A DNA stretch of 64,000 nucleotides from Sipunculus nudus (taxonomy: Eukaryota; Annelida; Sipuncula; Golfingiida; Sipunculidae): the NCBI GenBank assembly GCA_026874595.1, contig CM049308.1, forward strand, positions 22,355,867 to 22,419,866, given 5' to 3'. The position numbers and the translations under genes were made by a program. Positions 48,001 through 60,000 of the stretch are shown piece after piece; position 1 is the stretch's first letter; each line of letters begins with the position of its first letter. The notes beneath the pieces were generated by a model that saw nothing but the letters and a program-made list of their open reading frames with translations, was not told the origin of the DNA and did no database searches.

Positions 48001-51000
48001 AGAAGACACGCCTTACCGCCACTTGTCCAGTTAACCCACCTCGGTTGTCACACTAGCCCTGGCCGGAGCTAGGGTCGCTACATTACAATATAATTCCATT
48101 CAAATAGGGAATACCATTCATTCTGATCCTTTCCTAACCAGTCTCTATAAGTAATATCATAATAAGTAATAGCATGATATTATTATCTTAAGAGATTTTC
48201 TTTTTATTTTTTGCTACTCATTAGCAACACAGAATATATTTAAATGTATAACGTGTACTTTAAATGTGTAATTTATACCACGGGGGTAATTGTCCACGGG
48301 GTAGTTGTCCGGTGGATAAATGTACCGGGGGGGTAATTGTCCCGGGGGTAGTTGTCTGGGGGGTTGTTGTCCGAGGGGGTAATTGCCCTGAGGGGTAATT
48401 GTCCGGGGGGTAATTGTCCAAGGGGTTATTGTCCTGGTGGTAGTTGTCCTGTTTCCATTTAAAGAGGGGGGGAGGGATTAATTGTCTTGGGATACTATGG
48501 CACCTGCAGTGCCAAGAAATATCTAGTTGTTTCATTTCTTTAATTATCATTTTTTTCAGGATTTATTGACAGATGAGAGGTCAGTTGTCATGACAACAGG
48601 TGCCAATGAGAAATACAGATGTATCATACCTGAAATGATTGCCGATGGAACACAGGTTTGTTGACAAACTTGTTTATTATAAGATTTATGAGTTTAAATG
48701 TGCTTGTAGTGTACCAGTAATCTATGTCTGTTGACCCACCATTTTTATAACATATTTTTACAGCCACAGAAGTTTGAAGGTAGTTGTTTTTAGCTCAACT
48801 GAACATGTCATCTGAGCTGTAGAGAAGGTCCTATGTTTGTAGGCTGTCTGTCCATCTTTATTTCTGTGAGTTAAACTGGCACTTTTGAAACCCTTGGACC
48901 TACAAATCTGAAATTCGGCATACTGTTAGATGTGCCCAAGATCTCATACCAAACCGAAAATTGGGTCACTCCAACTTCATTCCTTCAAGAATTTAAGGAA
49001 AAACCTCAATTTCCATTGAAAAAACCTATTATCACACTTCAAAACTACCTAATATCAAAACCCCTCATCTGTTTTTTTTTCACATTTACTATAAATATTC
49101 CCCTATATAAATGTATCTGCCAGAAATTAGGTCAGTATTACATAATTAATAAAAATGATGGACCCTAACATAATGCACTTTGTAAAAGAGATCAGTAAAG
49201 ATATTTACTTGCTTAACATGATGATTGTTGAAGGTATATAATTTTTTCTGAGATATAACTAAAATTTAATTGTATGCCCAAGATTAAATATGAATTTTGT
49301 ATAATTTTTAAGTTATTAGCATAAATATAAAATCATAACTGTCACCAGAAAATCAGTGACAATATGTACGGTGTTTTGTATCATAGTTTAACGAAGTCTG
49401 TTCTCTATTGATATTGACGTGAAGCGTCACCCTAAAGCGTTGACAGGTCTTGATTGTATATATATTGTGTAATCTTGTATGAAATCCCATCGGCTATCAG
49501 CTAATTGTATCGCCAGACATAGTCTGGAGATACTATGGTTTAGGCACAGTCGCGCCGCCGCCGCCACTGCCGCCGCCGCCACCGCCGCAAAGATTTCTTT
49601 TGAACACAATAACTCAAAAAATATTTCACGGATCTTTACCAAACTTGGTATATGTATAGATATGGGTGAGAGGACGACGCCTATTTAAAATGAGGTCATG
49701 ACCTCAACTAGGAGAGTGACCTTGACCTTGAATAGGTTTAGTTTTGGGGAAAATCACACAAATTCTTAAATATCTCAAGAAAACTTGCATGGATTGATCC
49801 CAAAATCAAGTTGATCGAAGATCATGGATAGGGTTGTCATGTTCCAGAAACTGGTGGCGCCACCTATTATTCTTTACTTGTTTTCATGCCGTTTAATATC
49901 CCCAAAATTGCTACTTGACAGTACTGTGAGCATTATAAGTCAAAAACTAATGGACAGATTTCTTTCATATTATGCAAATACATAGATATGGGTTATGGGA
50001 TGATGTTTATTTAAATTGGGGTCATGACCTTTCCTATGAGAGTGGCCTTGACCTTGAATATTGCCATATATGGTGAAAATCACACAAAATCATTAATTTC
50101 TCAATAAGGGATGCATGCATTGGTCCAAAAATCAACTTGACCGAAGATCTTGGATAGTAATGTCATGTACCGGAAACAGGTGGCGCCACCTGTTATTCTT
50201 TTACTTGTTTTGTGCCGTTTAGTACCCCATCATTGCCATTTATCAGTACTGTGAGCATTATAAGTCAAAAACTAATGGACAAATTTCTTTAATATTATGC
50301 ATATACATGGATATGGGTTATAGGATAATGTTTATTTGAATAGGGGTCATGACCTTTCCAATGAGTGGCCTTGACCTTGAATATTGCCATATATGGTGAA
50401 AATCACACAAAATCATTAATTTCTCAATAAGGGATGCATTGATTGGTCCAAAAATCAACTTGAACAAAGATCTTGGATAGTGTTGTCATGTACGGGAAAC
50501 AGGTGGTGCCACCTGTCATGACCTTTTATTTGTTTTCATGCCGTTTAATACCCCATCATTGCCACTTAACAGTACATTTATAACCTGTGAGCATTATAAG
50601 TCAAAAACTAATGGACAGATTTCTTTCATATTATGCATATACATAGACATGGGTTATGGGATAATGTATATATAAATTGGGGTCATGACATTTCCTATTA
50701 GAGTGGCCTTGACCTTGAATATTGCCATATATGGTGAAAATTACACAAAATCATTAATATCTCAATAAGGGATGCATGCATTGGTCCAAAAATCAACATG
50801 TTCGAAGATCTTGGAAAGTATTGTCATGTACCGGAAACAGGTGGCGCCACCTGTTATTCTTTTACTTGTTTTGTGCCGTTTAATACTCCATCATTGCCAT
50901 TTATCAGTACTGTGAGCATTATAAGTCAAAAACTAATGGACAGATTTTTTGCATATACATAGACATGGGTTAGGGGATGATGTATATTGAAATTTGGATC

Positions 51001-54000
51001 ATGACCTTTTCTATGAGAATGACCTTTTCTATGAGTGTGGTCTGATATTAATTGTTGCTGAAGATGGGGGGCCTATTCTTAAAGGGGGGGGGGGGGGATT
51101 AATTGTCTGGCGATACTATGGCACCTGCGGTGCCAAGAAATATCTAGTTTATCTGTGTCACGCATTGCGTGTATTACATCTGGTATGTGGGTCACCATGG
51201 TGACACTAGCAGTCATGCTAGGTCACATATAACCTTATATGGGACACTTGAGCCATAAGTCAATCAGAGAACCGGATCGCCATACACAGTGCACAGGCAA
51301 TTGTGACGTCAGAGTTCAGGGAGAGACGCGGGACGCTGCTTCAGTTGGGTCTGGAAGTTTGGAGAGGCAGCACGCACGCATGGCAGAAGGAACATTGAAA
51401 CGCCAGGAACGGCATAGAAGCAAGCTTCTACATGAGGCAAGGACCCAGCTCACGAGATCACAGCCGTGCTGCCGACAGAGCATTGTATTGGTGGTAAATT
51501 AAGTGCGCACGCATCACCTGCCGGCCTAGTTCAGCTTGACCTAGATACATAATTGCTGTAAGCTGTGAAACAATTGCTACACGAGTAAGGTCAAGGTCTC
51601 TAAGCTCATATGTAAACAAAGAGAGCTATTATCATTCATGTGAACGTATTCCTACATGGGTTGCTGTCAAGCAAGATCAGTTGAAGATCGCTAAACTCAG
51701 AAAGACTATATGGTGCTAACCATACGCTAGATTCTACACAAAACAGTAACCAGAGATCTCTGAAGGAACTGGACTTTATTGTTTTTATACAAACCATGGT
51801 ATTTTTAATGTGAAGGACTGTCGTATTGACACATCAACGCACACACACTCACATCTATGTCTCTGTTAGTATTGTCTTGAATTATATTTGTGAATTTAAC
51901 CTGATGTCTCATAGTTTCTATTGATCTGGGTGTATGATTGTCTGGTATTTTTATACACGTCCTTAAAAGAACCTGGAAATGTCACCTGTAATGACCGGGA
52001 TCTAATTTCTTGATTAGTGAAATCAAGTGGCGAGCGTAAACCCATCCTATTGTTTTTTAGGATATATCTGTTGTAAAGTTATCACGTTAAGTCAGGGGTG
52101 ACAATAACCTTAAATTTTGCCTAAATTTTACCATGGCATATTTTTCTCCTATAAGTACTATTGATTTAACTTTCATTGCATGTACACCTAAGTATGAAAT
52201 CTATATAAATCTGAAATAAGAAAACAAAAGCTCCTAAATTAGGCTAGTTATTGTTTATTTCTGGATGCTCTGTTGCATCAAATTGATAAGCTGCAGACAG
52301 CCCACTTCTGGTCACTGGAGGTCAGCTGTGCCAGGGTACCTGATATGTAATGGGTCACTGGGGGAGATCTGCTGTTACAGGTGTACAGTTATTGTATCTC
52401 CAGACAAAGTCGGGATACTATGGTTTCACTAGTCCTGCCGCTGCCGCCGCCACAGAAAAACCTTATGAGCAGGATAACTCATAAAATATTATACTGATCA
52501 TTTTCAAACTTTACATTTGTATAGATATAGGTAAGGGGACAAAGCCTATTTAAAATGGGGTCATGACCTGTGCTAGGAGAGTGACCTTGACCTTGAATAG
52601 GTCCATTTCTGCTGAAAATAACACAAATTCTTAAATATCTCAAGTAAGCTTGCATGGACTGGTCCAAAAATCAAGGTGACCGAAGATCTTGGATAGCCTT
52701 GTGATATACTGGAAACTGGTGGCGCCACCTGTTATCCTTTTCTTGTTTTTACGCCTTTTAATACCCCCATAATTGCCACTTGACAGTACTGTAAGCATTA
52801 TAAGTAAAAAAATAATGGACAGATTTCTTTCATATTATTCACATGTAGAGAGATGGGTTATGGGATGAGGTCTATTTACATTTGGGTCATGACCTTTACC
52901 ATGAGAGTGGCCTTGACCTTTAATGTGTCCATATTTGGTGAAAATCACACACCTCTTATGATATCTCCTGTGTTGATAGCCATATGGATTTCAAACGTGA
53001 CTATGTATGGCCCACCACTAAAGTAAGAACCCTATAGGTTCTAGGGTCATGAGGTCAAAGGTCAAGGTCACAGGACTCGCATCTTAAAAGATACTGTGGA
53101 TGCATTTTAAGCTAAACTTTCATCCCAGGTCTTCCATCTTGAATATATAGCTCACTTGCCAATAGTGGATGATCCATATCAATTTTGGGGTCACAAGGTC
53201 AAAGGTCAAGGCCACATGAGCTATCCTTTAAAAAATTAGTTTCTGGATGATAATTCCTGCTTTTATTGATGTATTGATTTCAAACTTGACTTATATATGT
53301 CCCATTGAAAAAGCAAAGACTCCAATTGATTTTGGGGTCATGAGGTCAAAGGTCAAGGTCACAGGATACATCTTTAAAAAGTTAGTGGATGCATTTTTCA
53401 GCCAAACATTTAATCTCAGACCTTTCATCTTTCACATATAGTTCACCTGCCAAGAGAGGAAGAACCCTATCAATTTTAAGGTCACAAGGTCACAGGTGAA
53501 GGTCACAGGAGCCATCTGTCCAAAAATTAGTTTCTGGATGATAATTCCTGCTTTTATTGATGTATAGGTTTCAAACTTGATTTGTATATGTCCCATTGAA
53601 AAAGCAAGACCCCAATTGATTTTTGGGTCATGAGGTCAAAGGTCAAGGTCACAGGACACATCTTTAAAAAGATTGTGGATGCATTTTCAGCCAAACATTT
53701 CATCTCAGACCTTTCATCTTGCACATATAATTCACCTGCCAAGAGAGGAAGACCCCTATCAATTTTGGGGTCACAAGGTCAAAGGTGAAGGCCACAGGAG
53801 CCATCTGTCAAAAAATTAGTTTCTGGATGATAATTCCTGCTTTTATTGATGTATAGATTTCAAACTTGACTTATAGCTAAAAATTGGGGCCTATTCTTAA
53901 AGGGGGGGGGGGGGCCGTACTATGTTCGGGGATACTCTTGCACCTGCAGTGCCAAGAAATGTCTAGTTCTCATGTCACTTCCCACCTGTGGCCTGGGGAC

Positions 54001-57000
54001 ATTATTTATATTGAAACTGTATACATTTTATACAATTGAAAAAAAATGGCAAAATAAAAAAAAGATCTAAATGAACAAATATGTAAACTGCTGAACTGTC
54101 AACACCTTATCAAAAAGCCAATCAATGCTTCAGTTTTAACATCTGGAAATGCATGTTCAGATCACAAAATATTAATTGCATCTATTTCTTACTCATCAAT
54201 ACAAACCAGTCATAACAACCAACCATGGCCAATATTACCCCTTCCTCTCAGACTTTATCTCCATTTGATATATTTTTAGGTTTTCACTTTCAAGGTCAAC
54301 TTCAGCTGAGCACAGTAACTCACGGGTCCCTTGTTCTTTTCTCCAGTCTGCTTAATTAACGCTTTGTCTTTTTAACAAGATATTGAAAAAGTTATTGGTG
54401 GATTTCAAACAAATTCTACAGGTGGATAGTTTTGTGTAATTCTCATAAATGTGCTTGGTATTTTTTGTCTCATTGTACCTCTGTCCAAAAGCAAGGGCCT
54501 GACAATAATATGGACATCTGGTGCCGGGAACGTGAAACTAAGGCCATGGAATCTTAGAAAAGACATTTTAAAAAGTTTTAATTGTTATATATTTAGAATT
54601 CTTGTGTTTATTGAGGTATGCAAAAGTGCACTGTTTGTAAATAAATATTTTTTCTCATAAAAATGTATATAAATATTTAAATTATCATCCTAAAGCTATA
54701 CAGATTGAGACATATTATAAAGATTCAAAGCCCTGTGGTGTTTCCTTGGTATGACATACCATTGTTGGCTTCATGTTGGTGAGGTTGAATTTTCGTGATT
54801 TCTGCATTTTGAGCATTTAAAGAGGGTTTCATTTACATTATCACATCAGAACCTATGAAATCTAAGTGCAACAGTTTTGCAGTTATAACAAAATTATTAT
54901 TCCCATTATACCTCACTTATTTTTGTAATAGTCAATGTATGACCTGTGTCACAGTCACTGTGTCACAGTCAGTGTTTTAACAATTATTATTACATGTTTG
55001 CATAAGTCGGTTCATTTACAAACCCTTTCCAGAGGTGTGATAGCTATTGGTGCAGTTACATCATAATCAAACTTGACTTATTCCCAAGGATTTTATATTC
55101 GTGATTATTTCCCATTTGTGAATATCGTGAAATTAAACCTCTGGAAACAAAAAGCAACCACAGTATTCATATTATGGACAAACTGATGATATATTAAACC
55201 ATCCTACCACTCCAGTTAGGTAGGTCCTAGACCTATTCCTTGTCCAATCCCTAGGCATAAAATTTTGTTTTGAATCGAAGAGGCAGATGCCACCAAGCCA
55301 AGCAGAAAGTCATTTCAGCCACAACAAGCCCAAGGGGGTGTAAGGAGTCTGGAGAGCAACAGCATCCACAGGTACAACGCAGAAACCTCTTCATCCCTTA
55401 GCAGGCATGAACCATGCCTGTCAAGAACCACCAGCTAGGAATCTCATGATATACAAAGTGTTATTGTCATCAGCAATCATATTATGGAGATTTTCTTCTT
55501 TTCCAGCTCCTCTTAATACACAGGTTAATATACTGACAGACTTGTTTTGTTGCTCACAGGATACCCAGAATACCTACCAAGGCCCCTCTCCTCTGGATCT
55601 GTTGAGTCCATTATTCAAGCAGACAGCATGTTCATACAGGGTAAGCCAGCTGTTTAAACATGTAGAAAAATAGTAATAACACTTGTATGTGAATAACTAA
55701 ATACCACCATTCATCCATCTACAATAAACATACAGACATTTACAGAGCTAAGTCGCAGTGGCATAAACTACCCAAGTATTTACAGTTAATAGTATACCTC
55801 AAATCAGAAAGTGAAATTCATTGAATTTAAAATTCAAATTGTGAACTATATGCTTTAAATATGTATCACCACAGAATACATGCTTAACAAAAGATGAGTC
55901 AGATGGGGAAAAATGTTTAAATATTTGTTGAAGAATTATTATTGAACAGTATACAAAATGTTTGTATTTAAGTCAGCATTAGTTTAAGGTATTTACATTA
56001 TCACAGTTGAGGTTAATATTGAAGCTCTCCTGAAGGATTCTGAAAATATTTTTAAATTGTGGATTCATAATGTATGATGAATTTAACATTTTGTTTGTTT
56101 TTATTTGATTACAGATAGATCCGTACTGGACTTATGAACTGTGTCACGGCAGACATTTACGACAATATCATGAGGAAAGAGAACCAGGGAAAGTGAGTCA
56201 TTAGGGTTAACTGGCATCTTTCCTCTTCTCACATTTGGACAGGTCTGCTCCACATTGGCTGGGTCAGTCCTAGCTGTGAATACACAACTCAGTAGGCATT
56301 TATTTTAGGCTGATAGGCCTAGCTTTATTCGTGATACAAGCCATGCAGGGGAATGTACTGCAATGGTCTTGTAACATGTTGCATTGATATAGTGGTAAAG
56401 AACAGATATTCTTAACATTAGGCTCTGAATGATGAATTAACACAAAAGAATACATGTGCACTCACAAACCACACCGAAAATTTATCTCTTTGGTAACGAG
56501 TCCTTTTTAGCTCAGCTGACTATAAGTCATCTGAGCTATAGTCGTGGTCCATTGTCTGTCGTCTGTCTGTCTGTCCATCCGTCTGTCCGTCCGTAAGACT
56601 GGCACGTCTCGACACCTTTGGACCTACAAATCTGAAATTCTGCATACAGTTAGATGTCCCCAAAATCTCCTACCATGCCGAAAATTGGGTCAATAGGACT
56701 TCGTTCCTTCGAGATATTAAGGGAAAACCTCAATTTTTTATTAGAAATCTATTTTCACACTTCAGGACTGCCTAATATCAAAACCACTCATCTGGTTTTC
56801 TTCATATTTACCATAAATATTCCTCTATATAGTTCCTATGTACATGCCAGATATTAAGCCAGTATTATATAATTTAAAAAAGTTATGGGCCCAAACATAA
56901 TGGACTTTGTAAAAAAAACAGGAAGATATTTGGTCACTTAAGACCAAAAGTGTTAAAGGTAGGGACTTTTTTCCAGTAATACAACTTTAATTAATCAAAA

Positions 57001-60000
57001 TTAAATTGAATACCAAAAATTAGATCAAAATCTGTTAAATTTTTAGCTCAGCTGACTGTAAGTCATCTGAGCTATAGTCGTGGTCCATTGTCCGTCTGTC
57101 CGTCCGTCCGTCCGTCCGTCCGTAGATGTGGCACATTTTGAAACCGTAAGACCTAGGAATCCAAAATTCGGCATAATGTTAGATGTCCCCAAGATCTCCT
57201 ACCAAGTCGAAAACTGGGTCTTTGCGACTTCGTTCCTTTGAGAAATTAAGGAAAAACCTCAATTTTTTATTAAAAACCTATTTTCACACTTCAGGACTGC
57301 CTAATATCAAAACGACTCAACTGTTTTTCCTCATATTTACCATAAATATTCCTCTATATAGTTCCTATGTACATGCCAGAAATTATGTCTGTATTATATA
57401 ATTTAAAAAAGTTATGAGCCCAAACATAATGCATTTGTAAAAAATCAGGAAAGATATTTGATCACTTAACACAAAACATGTTAAAGCTATGGACTTTTTT
57501 TCCAGTAATATAACTTTAATTAATCAAAATTAAATTGTTTACCCAAAATTAGATCAAAATCTTTTAAATTTTTAAAAAATATTAACAAAAATAAAAAATT
57601 GGTACCTTAAATTTAGCCCAACTTTGACCATGGCACGTTTTTTTCCTGTAAGTACTGTGGATTTAATTTTCACAGCATGTTTTTGTTAGCTTTTTGTCTG
57701 TTAACACCAAAAATTTGAAACCAGTTGATCAAAAACTGTAGATTTTATTCAAGTTTTCAAACACCATGTAACATATTGTTTACATCAAGTTAGTGTTATG
57801 CAGTTTGCAAGAGCTCAGCTCCCCAGCTTCAGCTCTCAGTTCCTAAAATTTGGCATACAATTAGATGTCTCCAAAATCCCCTACCATGCCAAGAATTTGG
57901 TCACTAGGACTTAATACCTTCGAGATATTAATGAAAAACTTCATTTTTCCATTAAAAACCCATTGTTATACTTCAAGACTGCCTAATATCAAAACAACTG
58001 ATCTGACTTTAATCATATATAATATACATATTTTTCTATACATTCTCTATGCACATGCCAGATATGATGTGAGTATTGCGTAACTGTTTTAAGTTATGGG
58101 CGCAAACATAATGCACTTTGTAAAAAATCAAGAAATAATTTACTCCCTTAACAAGGAGATTGCTGAAGCTAGAGATTTTTTTGTCAGGGATGTAACATTA
58201 TTTAATCAAGATTCAGTTGAATACCCAAAATTAGTTCTGAATTTTTCAGATTTTATAAGTTATTAGTATAAATATAAAATTAGTACCTTATATTTTGCTC
58301 AACTTTGACCATGGTACGTTTGTTTCCTGTGAGCACTGTTGATATAATTTTCATGTCATGCACACATAAGGATTTCAGCCTTTTAATTTAGAAAGCTGAA
58401 AGAAATTGGCCAAAAATTGTAGCTTTTGTTAATGTTTCTATGAGACCATGTCAGACTTTGGCCCTCTCCAGCCCCTCTTGAGTCACCTGTATGTTGACCT
58501 TGTTGAACTTTCAGCAAATTATGCATGCTTGACGGGAGGCATAAACTGGGGCTCCAGGCAGCTTATTATATAATGGCCAGCCACAGTTGATCCAGGTGTC
58601 CAACCCAACTCATCTAGTAGTTTAACCAACAACATAACAATAAACAATAAATTAATAAATTTGTGTTGGTTTTTAATAACAAATTAAAGAAAAATAGAAA
58701 AGGAATTTGTTAGTTTATAATAACAGGAAATTAACTTGCAGTTACTGATGATATAAGAATCTTGTATCGATGGATAGAATGTCATGTATTCCAAATGACA
58801 CCATGCAGTCACCTATGGTATTTTTCAGTTCAATTTTAATGATAAAAAAGTAAATCATATTATTCATTACTAATGATTGGGGATCATATGAAGGAAATTA
58901 ATGATAGACAAAGATGCAGTTGATAATATTAATCTAGATTCCTACTGTGTCTAGTGTGTACATTGATGTGAAATTAGTCCAAAATGAATATATTACATTA
59001 TTTTTTTAAATATAAATAAAAGCCATAAAACCAGGTACTTATGATCATTATTTAAATGTGTTAATTTTGTATATTCTGGATTCTCAACATCATTGTTTGG
59101 TGAAAACTGAATAAATACCTGACATGGTGCGATTAATTTGCAATTGTATTTAAATACGAATATGAATATGTACTCCATTATAAAATTTCTTGCATAAAGA
59201 ATGGGAATTCAGGTAAAAATGAAAGTATATGAATACCAGTGCAAATACTTTCAAAATGTATTCATGAATGCATTCATGAATATATTCTTTAATATTATTT
59301 AATAATCATTTCAGTTATATTTCATTTTAAAAAATCATAAGATTCTCTTATTATTTTTAATAAAATTATATTTGGGACAATATTTGTAAAATTATTTAAT
59401 TAATAGTTAAACTCTTATATTATATGTTCTGCTTATAAGTTATATGGCCAAGTCAAAATCTGTGTGACAATAGTACTCCATTTTTTAATAAAATAAATGA
59501 AATCAATCCTCTTCCCTGTCTCCAAAGATACTATCAAAATCATACATAAGCTAAACAACAACAACTTATAATACAGCTTATATTTATTACCACACAAAAC
59601 CAGCACATGAATCATATCTAAATCAAATTTTTATCATATATAACAGCTGAGCGCCGTGACCCATAGGTCCCTTGTTTTAAATATTGGCAAAAATATAAAA
59701 TTGGTACCTTAAATTTTGCCCAGCTTTGGCCACGGCACGTTTTTTTCCTGTAAGTACTGTGGATTTAATTTTCACAACATGTATACATAAGGATTTAATC
59801 TGTAAAAATCTGAAATTTGAATATAAAAGCTGCAAAATTAGGCTAGTTATTGAATTTTTTTGGAGGCTCTTGTTGAATTCCCTTACATTGTCAAGCAGTC
59901 CACTTTGATGACTGTAGGTCATTCAATGCACATCTCTATGCTCCCCAGGCTGTTGGCATAATTTTAGATGTCCCCAAAATCTCCTACCATACCGAAAATT

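Larger units (their letters stand above)
38147..48082 (+). mobile_element. Ty3/gypsy LTR retrotransposon, complete and recent
   Basis: 9.9 kb. Two 1225-bp LTRs (TGTGACG...CGCTACA) are flanked by the 4-bp target duplication TTAC (38143-38146 and 48083-48086). A tRNA-His-type primer site, gag, pol (PR-RT-RH-IN order, hence Ty3/gypsy), a third ORF and a polypurine tract follow. gag and pol are both uninterrupted. The LTRs differ at one position by my reading (T at 38617, G at 47328), so the insertion is young and possibly active. It sits in ERLEC1 intron 1 in sense orientation. Confidence 0.95.
30033..48526 (+). mobile_element. Helitron-like non-autonomous element H1 (outer element of a nest)
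   Basis: Starts TCCCCAGACAAAGTC right after A at 30032. It ends with the hairpin GGCACCTGCAGTGCC, then AAGAAATAT and CTAG (48523-48526), with T next. Its own sequence is 30033-30899, 37645-38146 and 48087-48526. The rest is inserted: H2 (30900-37644, carrying the DIRS element) and the Ty3 element with its target duplication. The left part holds about 2.5 family monomers; the right part holds the GATGGGGGGCCTATTC module that precedes the 3' end in sister copies. No Rep/helicase was seen. Confidence 0.8.
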
